Source: Phyllostachys edulis
Lineage: Eukaryota; Streptophyta; Magnoliopsida; Poales; Poaceae
DNA length: 64,000 bases
Direction: 5' to 3'
Assembly: GCA_036346405.1 (NCBI GenBank)
Contig: CM070568.1
Span: 30,787,072-30,851,071 of the forward strand
Shown: piece by piece, positions 12,996 to 23,968 of the stretch
Layout of the letters: each line of letters opens with the position of its first letter
How positions within the stretch are numbered: position 1 is the stretch's first letter
Translations under genes and position numbers: made by a program
The notes under the pieces: generated by a model
What the model was told of the DNA's origin: nothing
The model's database searches: none
What the model saw: only the letters and a program-made list of their open reading frames with translations

Positions 12996-15900
12996 CAGGA
13001 ATGAAATGATAGGATCCTAGGACGCAAGGGAGAAGAGATCATAAATTTGCAAAGTTATATAATTACTTATTATATTTGAAATAGAATACCTTAAATATAA
13101 GTATGCGATGTTGTATGTTCTGTATTTGTGGCACAACGAGGCAATTGATTTTCTGAATTGTTGTAAAAAATATGGTTTTAGCAAACATTCAACGTTAATT
13201 CTAGCATAAATAACAACAATTAAAGCATATATAATTCCAGCAGCATTTAAATGACATAATTGACATATACACATGTAAATTCATCAAGTCATTCAAACAG
13301 AATAATATGCCCAACACATACATCAAGTGTATGAATAAAATAAACATAAAGCTCAGATTTAGAAAATTAATTGTTGCTCTCAGAAGACTAGTTGCACAAG
13401 ATATAATCTTGGCCATCACAGCACTCATAACAAAAGTAATCACAAATTGAATATAACTATTATAGATTAGACCTTGAGCTCAATGTAATACTTGCTATTC
13501 TAATTTGATAGATTCAAGCAAATTTAATGAATCTATGCTGGACAACAAGAGCAAGATTCATCAATATACTTCTAACAAATGTATATCAGTGACTATAAAC
13601 ACACTGAAACCACTCAAAGATATAGAAATAACAAGAGACCTCACAGCTCAAGGCTCAAGGCTCGGGGGAGGGGAGGAGGTGGGCTCGGGGGAGGAGGCAT
13701 GCCAGGCTTTGGGGTGGAGGCATGCCAGGCTCGGGGAGGAGGCAGTGTCAAGGATGGCGGTGAAGGGCTCGGGGAGGGGAGGAGGCGCGCTGGGCTTGGG
13801 GAGGAGGAGGCAAGCTCGGGGGAGGAGGCGCGCTGGGCTCGAGGAGTAGGCGGCATCGAGGACGGCGTCGACGGGCTCGAGGAGGGGAGGAGGTGGGCTC
13901 AGGGGAGGAGGCACGTCGGGTTCGAGGAGGAGGCGCACTGGGCTCGAGGAGGAGGCGGCGTCGAGGGCGGCGACGACAGGCTCGAGCTGGGGGAGGAGAA
14001 ACTTAATCGTTTGAGTGGGAGGGCGGGCAAACCCTACAGTCTGAATATAAATAGGGTTGGGCATCATAGACGGTTCTAAAGTAGAACCGTCGGTGATAAA
14101 TACACATCACAGACGGTTCAAAGAAATAACCGTGTGTGATAATATACAGACATAAATACAAATTCAAAACATATGACACATTCACATATTAGTAAAGAAT
14201 TATATCCGAATATTCGCTAAAACCACTAATTTTACGACAAATAGTTCAACACCTGTGCAAAAAACTTGACGTACTCATGCCTAATCCTACAATCGTCGCT
14301 GTAGAAGATGACGTAGTCGTCCCACCCTTGCATCACGCCGCAGCCAGTGCTCGTGCACCGGTGGCCGTCCTCCGGCAGCGCCAACACCTAGCCCTGCGGC
14401 CTGGCCATCTTCTTCCATGTCGCCACCTAGACCGCGTCTATAGCGAGCCTCCGGCACCGCCTACACTCCCGGTTGGTCCTCTTGGACGTCTTGCACCCGC
14501 CGCCGGCCGACTCACCCTCGACCTAGCTGATGTAGTGCTTCCCAACGTCGCACGCCTCTCCAGTCGTGTATAAGAGCAGGCCAAGCATGTAGGCCGTGAC
14601 CTTGTGGCCGACGATGGTCGCCTGGTCAAGGCACACGAGGCCGCGCTACATGTCCTGGTGTGCGAAGACGAGGGCGAGGCCGACGATGAAGCAGGCCTCC
14701 GGGTTGCCAGCGCCAGCTAGGTAGTTGACGACGGTGAGGTAGCGCTCGTTGTCCAACCACTTCATCGCCTCCTCCCGCTCCAGCGCCACGTTCCTTCCCA
14801 CGGCGCGCTCATTGGATACCTTGTACATGGCCTTACAACTAAAATTCAAGACGACTGAATCTTAATACAAGAATTACTCCATAAGAGAAAATTAAAAGGC
14901 CAAATTAAGGTCGTTGTTGTTAGTCAGATTAGTGACATATTTGTTGAAATAAGAACCAGAATCGATGTTTCTGTCAAAACTAAATTTGTCGATATTCAGA
15001 CAGAACAAACACAACCGAGACTTTTTCCTTCAATTCAGAACTGGATATTGGACACAAAACGAAATCAACACGAGAATATGTACATGGCTCGTAGACTACA
15101 GAGGTCAGCCATGGGCTGAGGAGAGCTTGCGGCCATGAGGCCGACGATGTGGACGACGACATCGTGAGAAAGAGCGACAACGATCGCCAACCTCCTCGCC
15201 TTAGTCCTCGCCGTCTTGCTCCGCGTGCTCACCATGACGTACGTATTCAATACCGTGTGTGCTCACCATGGTGCGCGATGATCATTCTTATAAAACGTCG
15301 AAGAGACGCATCGTAACGTCGGCGCGCGAGACGAGAAGATGCATCACGCAGGAGCCAAAGAATTGAACAGATCACAGACAGTTTTTAATACAAACCGTCT
15401 ATGATGAGCTAATTATCACAGACGATTTGTATTAAACACTGTCTGTGATACTAAATATCACAGACGATGTTTAATACAAACTGTCTGTGTGATACTAAAT
15501 ATCACAGACGATGTTTAATACAAACCGTCTGTGATAATTAACTCATCACAGATAGTTTTTAGCGCATAGCGAGAATACGCACGAGAGCTAAATCAAAACA
15601 TGCGTGATTGTATTTAATACTGACGGTTTTGGTCAACCTTCTGTGATGAGGCATTTAGTATTAGCCTTTTTGTAGTAGTGGGGGCACATACTTGAGGTGG
15701 GTTTGTTGTGGTGAGTAGTGCGCTTGCAACCCATTGGCTCATGCGTGCAACTTTTGCGGTGATGTGTCTTGTCGTACTAAAAAAAGGATAGCATGCAATG
15801 AGCGTAGAGATTGGTCAAGCCTTAATGTGAAAAGTCAAGCATCCAACGAGGCTAGTGAGTTGTCATGTCCTCCTGTGCGAAGTTCAGCACCGATGAGTGC

Positions 15901-18232
15901 AGTGAGCGGTCTTGTCCTTCTGCCAAAGTTTTGTGTGGTCGCGTGGAAAAGTTCGTCCACCGAGGAGGGTAGTTAGCAGAAGAGGAATAATCATGAAGTC
16001 GGAAAGAATAAAACAATTGAACAATGCAAGCAGTACATTAAGTTTAACATCCTGATTTTTACAAGGAGTTCCACAAGAGTAGTTCAACAACATGGCGCAT
16101 AGGGTTAGGCAAAGTACTCAAGTGACTTGAGTTGGTACATGGCGACCACTTCCCTGTATGTGTCCCACTCAAGGTCCAACGAAATTGGCAACATCATCAG
16201 CGACTGGGGGCCAACACCAACATCATATGTCCCCTTCAACCGAACACCCACCGCGTCTTCTGTCCACCCCAACTTCCCTTTCACACTCACCACCAACTCG
16301 TCAAATAAGGGTCATGCGGTGTACACCAACACACTCAATGCCATGCCCACCAACTCAGCACCATTGTCATTGTACATCACCGTGCTATCGTGATGGACAC
16401 ACACAATTCTATCCATCTAAAATAGACCCATGCAACAACCGGACATAGCAAATACGCCATTCATTCGCCAGAACAATAAGACAACATGTCATACTAACCC
16501 AAATTGACCAATTAAATTGAATCAACATGCGATCGAACAACCAAATCGTAACACACGGACCGATCAATCCAACAACATTTTCTAATGACAACATGCAACA
16601 TACATTCGTCTACAATATTAACAAGCTACATCAACATGACCTTCAACGATTTTGCATCCAAACCCACATCAACAAATGAAATCACAACCACTAGCACACC
16701 AACACATAGCTAATATTCATACCACACGAACTAGGCCGAGTTGCTACGATTTACAATTGCATAATAATGATTTATCCCTAACCCATACCGGTTCCATCCA
16801 AACCAACCAAACATACACAAACAAAAATAATGAAAACTACCCAACCATCGGAGTTCCTACCGTTGCAAAACATCCAAGGACACCAAATCCCAACAAATTA
16901 ACATCAACTACTCATGAGATTAATTTTGACATTTTGGAGGTCACCTCTAATATAGGGTTTGCTCTAAATGTGACCAAATCAACCAAATCCAAGCGGAAAA
17001 AGGTAGAGAAATGGGGGAGCTTACCTTGAGAATCAAATCCCACAAGAGATTCCGCAAGAAATCGGCTAATTTTGATGCATACGGGGAGGATTAGGGAGAG
17101 GGAGGAGAGAGACAGCTTGACTGGGGCTTCGGTTCCTCCTGCACGTGAGGGCCACGAGTGGGATTGGCCCACTCGCAGCCTCCGCGTGGGGTTCGGATGC
17201 TTGAGCTCAGCGTCATTGGGCTTGGCGTAGATGTCAGCGCTAATGAGAATGGCGTCGAGGTACGATCACGGTAAATTTGGCTGTCCCTAGATCCCACCTC
17301 AGTGCCATCAAATACTGCGCTGACCCTACAGCCACGTCATACTTGCCTCTCCTCCCCAGGCTAGCGTGGAAAAAATCTCAGCGCTACCACGTGTAGCGCT
17401 GAGACGTTATACCTCAGCGCCAGCTCGAACAACGATGAGCAAAGAGGCTATTTTCCAAAATAGTTTGCGGTTGGGGTCATTTTTGGAAATATATTTAAAA
17501 AGGGCCAAAATAGGAAAAAAAAAAGTTACTACAGTGTCAGTGTTTGCAGTTTTTGTCACTGTACTCAACCCGGCGAGAACCTTCATGCAGGAGCGGGACG
17601 CGGGCCTCGCCAGCGCCGCCGACCCGATCACGCGGTGGCCGCTGTTCGCGTACCTGGGCGGCGCGATGGTGTGCCTGCTGATGAGCAGCGCGTGCCACCT
17701 GGTCCTGTGCCACTCGGAGCGGACGGCGTACATGACGCTCCGGCTGGACTACGCCGGCATCGCCGCCCTGATCGTCACCTCCTTCTACCCGCTCGTCTAC
17801 TACTCCTTCCTCTGCGAGCCCGGCCTCCGGCGGCTCTACATGGGCATCATCACCGCGTTCGGCGCCGCCGCGGTGTCGGCGTCGCTGGTGCCGGCGTTTC
17901 AGGCGCCGGAGCTCCGCCCGCTCCGCGCCGCGCTCTTCTCCTGCATGGGCGTGTGCGGGCTGGTCCCCATCGCGCACAAGCTCGTCCTCTACGGCGGCGT
18001 GCGCCAGGAGGCCGTTGTGTCCGCGTACTACGAGGCGCTCATGGGCGCGCTCTACGGGCTGGGCGTGGCCGTCTACGCCGCGCGCGTCCCCGAGCGGTGG
18101 GCGCCCGGGCGGTTTGACCTCGTCGGGCACAGCCACCAGCTGTTCCACCTCTTCGTCGTCGCCGGCGCCTACGCGCACTACCTCGGCGGCCTCGAGTACC
18201 TCAAGTGGAGGGACGCTGATAAATGCTGGTGA
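8483..18232 (+). CDS. HHP: Heptahelical transmembrane protein (HHP; adiponectin receptor/PAQR family)
   Basis: Three exons join in frame: 8483-8802, 8916-9207 and 17591-18232 (417 codons plus stop). Introns are GTAAGT...TGCAG and GTACTA...TGCAG. ATG 8561 (MEGRRVMSLEEEP) is an equally plausible start. The protein has a hydrophilic N-terminus with the plant HHP signature (CEWPMKETILSIFSIHNET, about residues 86-104), the first membrane segment near 107-125, then six more in exon 3. The PAQR zinc site is intact: S236-x3-H240, D257, H386-x3-H390, with the same spacing as in human AdipoR1. Residues about 155-204, encoded by the end of exon 2, are a low-complexity Ser/Pro/acidic insert. Plant HHPs are membrane proteins linked to hormone and stress responses; no ligand can be read here. 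Intron 2 is 8383 bp and full of transposons, with the MULE ending only 57 bp before the exon 3 acceptor's last base. Confidence 0.9.
9208..10320 (+). other. Proximal part of HHP intron 2
   Basis: Intron sequence between the donor at 9208 and the MULE target site. No coding signature. A short direct repeat containing gtaaattagatgtttc occurs at about 10035 and 10091. Confidence 0.5.
10334..10465 (+). repeat. Left terminal inverted repeat of the MULE
   Basis: Pairs with the reverse complement of 17393-17524. Shared blocks are cctattttggccc, atttccaaaaatg, ccgcaaactatttcggaaaa and tataacgtctcagcgc. Confidence 0.8.
12200..12475. repeat. Long foldback (two arms of about 130 bp, 17-base loop)
   Basis: Arm 12200-12331 pairs with the reverse complement of arm 12349-12475 over almost the full length. 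Matching blocks include cttcatcgaacctg, gtgatttgcttcatgc, atcctaaacgt and agctaactcgag; I estimate 80-85 % identity. Transcription from either strand would give one long imperfect hairpin of the kind processed to small RNA. I do not recognise a known rice microRNA in it. Confidence 0.8.
12480..12527. repeat. Microsatellite (ctaa)n then (ta)n
   Basis: About five ctaa units followed by a TA run, directly after the foldback and a run of gcta/tagc units. Confidence 0.9.
12930..12992. repeat. Microsatellite (gt)n(ta)n
   Basis: A gtgtgtgt run of about 30 bases passes directly into a tatata run of about 32 bases inside the CACTA element. Confidence 0.95.
13645..14010. repeat. GC-rich minisatellite in CACTA element
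   Basis: Degenerate tandem units built around ggctcggggaggaggc, repeated through about 365 bp. The glycine-rich (+) and proline-rich (-) open frames over it are products of this composition, not genes. Confidence 0.85.
14240..15235 (-). pseudogene. Captured F-box/MYND-type (HCP-like) gene copy
   Basis: The - strand from 15235 reads MVSTRSKTARTKARRL, then LSHDVVVHIVGLMAASSPQP (F-box-like helix region), up to about 15080. After an intron, about 14838-14240 reads VALEREEAMKWLDNERYL, then AGAGNPEACFIVGLALVFAH (Sel1/HCP-like), RTNRECRRCRRLA, and HRCTSTGCG...DDCRIRHEYVKFF, a MYND-like cysteine cluster. This order matches plant F-box proteins with a C-terminal MYND-type finger (Arabidopsis At1g67340/At5g50450 type). 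Three stops occur in the second exon (first at about 14644) but the frame is kept throughout, so the capture is fairly recent. It is a host-gene fragment carried by the CACTA element. Confidence 0.7.
17393..17524 (-). repeat. Right terminal inverted repeat of the MULE
   Basis: Reverse complement of the left end at 10334-10465. It contains the gcgctgagacgttata block and ends in an A-tract before the GTTACTACA duplication. Confidence 0.8.
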
Positions 18233-19495
18233 CGTCACGATCGACCGGCCATGAGCTTGCGTACGCCTACTGCAAGAAGAGCCATGAACATTGTACGCGT
18301 GTGTACGTGCTAGGTGGAAGTTGATTAAACACTGCCGTCCGTATGAACTGTTTGTTTTGCGGAACTGTACTTAGGTATGTACAATAGTATAGACAGCTGC
18401 TGTCTATAGCAATTCTTCATATCATCTGTAGATAACACTAAAGACAACGCATACAATGAGTTGTGGTAATACAGTCGGTTACAGGATTGTAGACAACACA
18501 CAATCTTTTAATGCTTTTCTTGGTTACGATCTACTGATCGATTCTGAGATTGTAGACAAAGACATTTTCTCTCTTTATTTTCTTTCATCCACATTAACTT
18601 AAATTCTACGTGGCAGAGACTATAAACAACTGATGTAAGTCTATTGTACATGACCTTCGTGACTGACAGGTGAGCCTCACCGACGGCCGGTGAGATCTAG
18701 TTAGCGAAGGTTTTGTAAAAGGGGTTGTTAGTACGCGTACGCATGACATGTAAAATACTACCTGTTAGTTTCTGGGACTCTGGATTTCCCCTGATTTCTA
18801 CAGAAATTGAGCTGTTTTTGATGGAATTCTTGCGAATTTCTAGCGTTCCAAATAGGGCCTAAATCAAGAGATTAAAGATTCATTTAATTTGTGCACCGGT
18901 TGGTAAGGTGAAAGAGCAGGTCAGCCTCATGTGCATGCACGAAGCAGCAGCTTGGAAGATGCTTCCAATTGGTGATGGAGTAATCAGGAGTGGAGAAACT
19001 GTTTTTTTTTAGTGAAAAAGAGTACTGATGTGCTGAGGTACATTGTGGATTGATTAATTGATTGGTTTGCTGGGTGTGAGCTGTATAATTTGTGTGAAGG
19101 AATCAAGAACTGTTTGTACGTAGAGAATCTTAATTAATTATGTATAATTGACTGGGATCAATGCTTCTATATAAATAAGATTTATTTATTTAGTAGATGA
19201 AGCATATTCTGAGTGTTTGTTTAGTTTTCAGTCATTAGAATGAAGGTTGCAGAATCTACACTAAGTCGATCAGTGATGCTTAAGTGACCGGGGTGTGATT
19301 TTGCTGATGATGTCGTGCAAAGGAGGATCCAAATCATGCTTAGCTAAGTGCAATTCGCTCCTAATTACAGTTACGGGTTTAACTTTCTATATGCAAATTC
19401 GAATTAAATTACACCTTTCTCGAGGTAATTTAATTAAATAACACTCGATTTGAAAACTAAGTGCAATTCGCTCTTAGTTACATTTACGAGCCGCA
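18233..19495 (+). other. 3' flank of HHP gene
   Basis: Presumed 3' UTR, then intergenic DNA. No coding signature. A short direct repeat (aagtgcaattcgctc.tagttac) lies at about 19345 and 19458, bounding an AT-rich segment. Confidence 0.4.
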
Positions 19496-20689
19496 GTGCA
19501 AATATCGGAGTGGATACGGTCGGATATCATTCATCCTGTATCCAATTCCATTTTTATTCCTCAGAATTGGAGTAAAACACGAATAGTATTGGATACCTAT
19601 TTCTTCATCTCGTATTCACTCCGCAAGCTTTCGGTCGGTCAGTCGAACGAATATTATCTGCCTCTTTTGCCTCTTCCCTGGCCGCTTCTCCTCCCCGCGC
19701 CTCCCCTCCTCCCCGGCCGAGCCTCCCCTAGCGTCAGTCGCCGCTCTGCCTGCTGCCCGCCGCCTCGGGTCGCCATAGCACACGACGTCTCCTCCGGCCT
19801 CCAGCGCAACTCCTGGTTCTTCTTCTCCTACTCCATTTCTTCTTGCTTGCTCATGGTGGTTCTCGAGTCTTGGCGCCGCTCCTATGGCTCCCCTTCGACC
19901 CGACTTCGCCTCTGGCCTCCAGCGCGCCTGCGATCCCCCTCGGCTTGGCCTCGCCGTTCGGCCTTCCTACGCGCTTGCTTGCGCCTCGTGGTGCCGCCAC
20001 CGCCGGTTGTGCCTGCGCCCTCGTCTCTTTTCCCCAGCGCCTCCCTCTGCGTCGGTTGGCCCAGCGCCGCCACCTCCGGTCTCCCCTTGGCTCGCTCGCC
20101 TCCGGCTTGGCCCCACTGGTCCTCCACTGGCTCGGCCCGCGCCCTTGGGTTCGGTTCGGCTCGCCTCGCGCTCCTGGCCCGTCGTGCTGCGTTCGTGCCC
20201 CTTGCGCAGTGCGCCGGTGGCTCGGCCGGCCCTTGCTCCTCTTGTTCTACACAACAGGCTAATGGCTTCCCTTTCCCCCTTTACGATTTCTTCTCTGATA
20301 CTTTCAATGTGTAAATGTGTGCTTCGATTTAACCACTGATGGTTGATGTTGGTGGTTTACTTGTGGATTTTAGGGTTTGTTCTTGAGTCACTCACTGATG
20401 TGGGTTTTGCCTTGTGCTCATGCATGTGGAATGTGATTGGGGTGGACTGTTGTAGTCGGTTTTCGCCGCTGAACTAAGGTAAAACTACTCCCCTTAATCC
20501 CTCTCTCTACTCCCTCCCCCCTATTGCTCTGTGATGAAACACCATCCCAACGTATCCCCTTTTTCCTGTCGCAATCTTGGTTGCATGCCAAACTTTGTAA
20601 ATTTGATGCTTGATATGTTTCTGCTATTATAGAATTGTTATATGGATAGCTTATTTGCGATAGAATCAATTGTTATATAGGAGTGTGGA
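19496..20689. other. GC-rich and unassigned sequence before the gypsy fragment
   Basis: 19650-20260 is C/G-rich with long open frames in several registers on both strands, all of low-complexity Pro/Arg/Ser/Ala composition and without domains. 20320-20690 is AT-richer with no recognised feature. It is not the LTR of the element at 20690, because it does not resemble 54371-57296. Confidence 0.4.
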
Positions 20690-23600
20690 GTTGTGCCACC
20701 CCAAGCACCACCTCTTGACTTGCAGAACTTTAAAGCCTTCATGGCAGCACAAACGCGGATAATGTACACCATGATGAACCAGATGCAGGCTATGAACAAC
20801 AACAACAACAACAATCATCATGGAGGAGCCCCAGTCGCTCATGGTCACCAAGGACCATCTAAGTTAGCTGAATTCATGAGGACCCGTCCACCAACTTTCT
20901 CTGGACATGTATCGCCAGTAGAAGCTGATGATTGGCTTCGTGTAATTGAGAGGAAGCTGCTGATCACTCAATGCAGCAATCATGAGAAAGTTTTGTATGC
21001 CACTCATCAGATGGAGGGCATAGCTGCTGAGTGGTGGGAGAATTTCTGCGCAGCATATGAAGCACCATAGAATATCACTTGGTAAGAATTCTCCGCAGCC
21101 TTTCGCCAGTATCATGTACCTGAAGGAATCATGGATTTAAAGAAGGATGAGTTCCGTGCTCTCAAGCAAGGAGCTATGTCAGTGACTGACTACCTGAATA
21201 AGTTTTCTCAGCTAGCTCGCTATGTTGCAGAGGACGTCGCTACTGACAAGGCTTGTCAGAGTCGTTTCTTGAAGGGTTTGAACTCAGGACTACAGGTCAA
21301 TCTGCTTGCCCACACTTTTCCAGATTTTCAGGAATTGATTAACAAGGCGTTGGTTATGGAGGACAAACGCAAAGAACTGGAGGACCATCGCAAGCATAGG
21401 ATGGTTCAGCAGGGAAACCACCAGCCACAACATCAGAAAGCAAGAGTAGTGCCACAGCAGTTTAATCGTTTCCAGCCGCAGAGTTCTTTCAGAACACCTG
21501 CACCGCCTTCAGCACCTCGTCCAACTGTTCAGAATTTTTGCAACTCAACACCAGTCAACCCCACCCCAGGGATCAACCGGCAAAGTGAACCAAGAGTGTG
21601 TTACAGTTGCCGTCAACCAAGGCATTTCGCCAACCAGTGTCCCTAGAAGGGAACTATCACTCCAGTCCGCTTCAACCTTGGAGCAACATCTGCCAAGACC
21701 CCAGTGCAGAGCAACCAAGGAGTTTCTTAGGGAACCAGTCAACCAGGAGGAGCGCCTCAGTTAGTTGTCAGAGGTCGTGTTAACCATGTCACTCTGGAAG
21801 GAGCCCAGGAAGCACCGGACGTCGTACTGGGTAAGTTCCTAGTAAATTCAGTACCTGCATCAGTTCTGTTTGATTCTGGAGCTTCGCATTCGTTTGTTTC
21901 TGGAGTTTTTGCAACCAAGAATAAATTGAAAGTTATACATCTTAAGCATACTTTGTTAGTCCAGTCGTCTGGAGCAGAGCTAAGTTCTAAAGTGGGTTGT
22001 TTAGGGGCTAAGTTACTCATAGCTGGAGTTGAGTTTCTAGCTAACCTAATTTTTCTAGACACCCAAACCATAGATATCATTCTTAGCATGGATTGGTTAA
22101 CCAAGCACAAAGCCGTGCTAGATTGTGGCCGAAGAGCAGTTACCATTGAGGATACCAAAGGAAACAAAGTGGAGTTCCTAGCTACCTCAGTGCGTAATGG
22201 ACATCTGATAGTCAATAGCCTGAAGACCGTTACTTTGGAAGATGTGCCTATTGTTAGAGAGTATCCAGATGTGTTTCCAGAAGAGTTACCAGGGATGCCA
22301 CTAGACCGTGACATCGAGTTTGTCATCGATCTAGTGCCAGGAACAGCACCAATCTCGAAGAGACCTTATCGGATGCCAGCCGATGAGTTAGTAGAAATGA
22401 AGAAGCAAATAGAAGAACTTTTGGAGAAAGGTTTTGTGAGGCCTAGTTCGTCACCATGGGGAGCACCAGTCTTGTTTGTCAGGAAGAAGGATGGAAGCAT
22501 GAGAATGTGCATCGACTACCGATCTCCCAATGAAGTCACCATCAAGAACAAGTACCCATTGCCCTGGATAGATGATCTGTTTGATCAGATGAAGGGAGCC
22601 GGAGTGTTCTCGAAGATCGATCTGCGATCAGGTTACCATTAGTTGAAGATTTGTCCCAATGATATACCTAAGACTGCTTTCTTAACGCGGTACGAACATT
22701 ATGAGTTCCTAGTCATGTCCTTTGGTCTAATGCCCCTGCCTATTTCATGAACATGATGAATAAGGTATTCATGGAATATTTGGACAAGTTTGTAGTTGTA
22801 TTCATCGATGATATTTTGGTTTACTCCAAGTCAGAAGAAGAACATGCTGAGCATTTGAGATTAATCCTAGAGAAGCTCAAAGAGCATTAGTTGTATGTCA
22901 AGTTTAGCAAATGTGATTTTTAGAAAAAGGAAGTGGATTTTCTTGGTCATGTGATGACAAATGTGCAGAGTAGCATTGACCGGTAAAGTTAAAGCAAGAT
23001 ACATTGAGAATGACCCAAGATCACCACGGATCCGCAGCTTGGGATTGGAAGGATATTATCGCCGTTTTATTGAAGGATTCTCATCGATTGCTAAACCTCT
23101 TATGCAATTGTTGAAGAAAGAGAAAAAGTTTACCTGGACCCTAGCTTGTGAAGAAAGTTTTCAAGAATTGAAGAAACATTTGATTTCAGCTTCGGTGCTG
23201 ATTTTACCAGATATTTGCAAGGATTTTGATATCTATTGTGATGCTTCGCGTCAAGGATTAGGATGTGTCCTGATGCAAGAAGGAAGAGCTGTCGCTTATG
23301 CGTCAAGGCAGTTAAGGTCTCATGAAGAGAATTACCCTACCCATGATCTGGAATTAGCTGCAGTAGTGCATGCTTTGAAGATTTGGCGTCATTGCCTCAT
23401 CGGTAATTGCTGCGAGATATACACAGATCATAAAAGGTTGAAATATATTTTCACCCAGTTAGATTTGAATATGAGACAGAGAAGATGGCTAGAATTGATA
23501 AATGATTATAATCTCGGAATCCATTACCATCCTAGTAAAGCCAACGTAGTTGCAGATGCTTTGAGCCGCAAGAGCCACTGCAATGCGATGGAAGTAAAAG

Positions 23601-23968
23601 AGGTTTGTTCAGAACTTCAAGAGGAATTCCAGAAGCTGAAACTAGAAGTGGTGTCTGAAGGATTCGTGGCCAATCTAGAAGTGCAGTCTACTTTGGAGAA
23701 GCAGATTCGTGAAGCTCAACCAAAAGATTCAGAGTTTTCAGACATCAAGAAGAAGATGGCAGAAGGGAAGTTCAAAGACTTCACCGTAGATGATCAAGAC
23801 ATACTGTGGATCAATGGGCGTATCTGCGTACCAGACATTGATGGTTTGAGACAGCTAATTTTGAAGGAGGCCCATGACTCAAAGTATTCGATTCACCCTG
23901 GTAGTACTAAGATGTATCAGGATGTTAAGTATAAGTTTTGGTGGCCGAATTTGAAGCGAGACATCGCA
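20690..23968 (+). pseudogene. Ty3-gypsy (chromovirus, Tekay/Del-like) gag-pol, truncated
   Basis: Homologous to the internal region of the element at 54371. It starts inside gag (PPQAPPLDLQNFKAFMAAQ) and runs through a CCHC knuckle (CYSCRQPRHFANQC, about 21598), aspartic protease (LFDSGASHSFVSG, about 21868) and reverse transcriptase (FVRPSSSPWGAPVLF; FIDDILVYS at about 22800). RNase H (CDASRQGLGCVLMQ) and the first part of the integrase zinc finger (HDSKYSIHPGS...KFWWPNLKRDIA) follow. Nonsense codons occur at 21068, 22640, 22888 and 22920, and there is a frame loss near 22730. Three of these four stops look like CAG to TAG changes. Both LTRs and the gag N-terminus are missing, and the 3' end is cut at about 23968. 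The lineage name is inferred from the related element's chromodomain. Confidence 0.85.

Larger units (their letters stand above)
11811..15680. mobile_element. CACTA (En/Spm-like) element nested in the MULE
   Basis: The right end is the reverse complement of CACTACTACAAAAAGGC (ending at 15680). The left end is a degraded version, CATTACTGCAGAAAAGG. A 3-bp GGG duplication flanks it (11808-11810, 15681-15683). Subterminal regions (11830-12115, 14060-14130, 15365-15660) hold many copies, in both orientations, of tcacagacggtt, the usual binding-site-like array of CACTA elements. No transposase is present. Cargo includes a long foldback (12200-12475), microsatellites, a GC-rich minisatellite (13645-14010) and a captured F-box/MYND gene copy (14240-15235). 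Confidence 0.85.
10988..16400 (-). pseudogene. MULE-borne gene with GRF-type zinc finger, disrupted by CACTA
   Basis: The - strand reads, from right to left, a first part at about 16400-15690 (VMYNDNGAELVGMALSVL, then GKLGWTEDAVGVRLKG and LEWDTYREVV), of a type I associate with MULE-carried proteins. The C-terminal part lies at 11805-10988. This second part has a Gln/Arg-Gly-rich stretch (RGRGRGRRRRGPDPFEGIDW), then CPRCTHGE...CDGWVNPRCRFFRCPRFG, an intron, and CRFTVWVDL, which together fit a GRF zinc finger. It ends in a charged coiled coil (LKDQLQDERANDDELRRQRL). A TAG replaces a codon in the finger (about 11503-11505), another stop lies just before the coiled coil, and 3.9 kb of CACTA sits between the halves. 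Treating both halves as one gene is an inference from strand and position. Confidence 0.55.
10330..17524. mobile_element. Mutator-like element (MULE) inside HHP intron 2
   Basis: Flanked by a 9-bp duplication GTTACTACA (10321-10329 and 17525-17533), the target-site length of Mutator elements. The ends are long inverted repeats of about 130 bp, both starting with a T-tract followed by CCTATTTTGGCCC and containing a caaactatt.cggaaaa block and two tcagcgc motifs. The duplication may extend three bases (gtg) with a one-base indel. The element carries no recognisable MULE transposase. Inside is a broken - strand gene with a GRF-type zinc finger, split by a CACTA element (11811-15680). Without that insert the MULE is about 3.3 kb. 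It is non-autonomous. Confidence 0.8.

Noticed and set aside
13579..14079. Gly-rich 166-codon and Pro-rich 139-codon frames
   Set aside because: Produced by the CACTA minisatellite.
17366..17590. Upstream extension of the HHP exon 3 frame to an ATG at 17366
   Set aside because: This part is MULE end and intron; the acceptor TTCATGCAG at 17590 joins exon 2 in frame.
17537..18238. 233-codon - strand open frame and 160-codon + frame over HHP exon 3
   Set aside because: Shadows of the GC-rich exon; only the HHP frame has domain motifs.
19496..20314. 272-codon + strand frame
   Set aside because: C/G-rich, open in several frames on both strands, no domain, no splice context.
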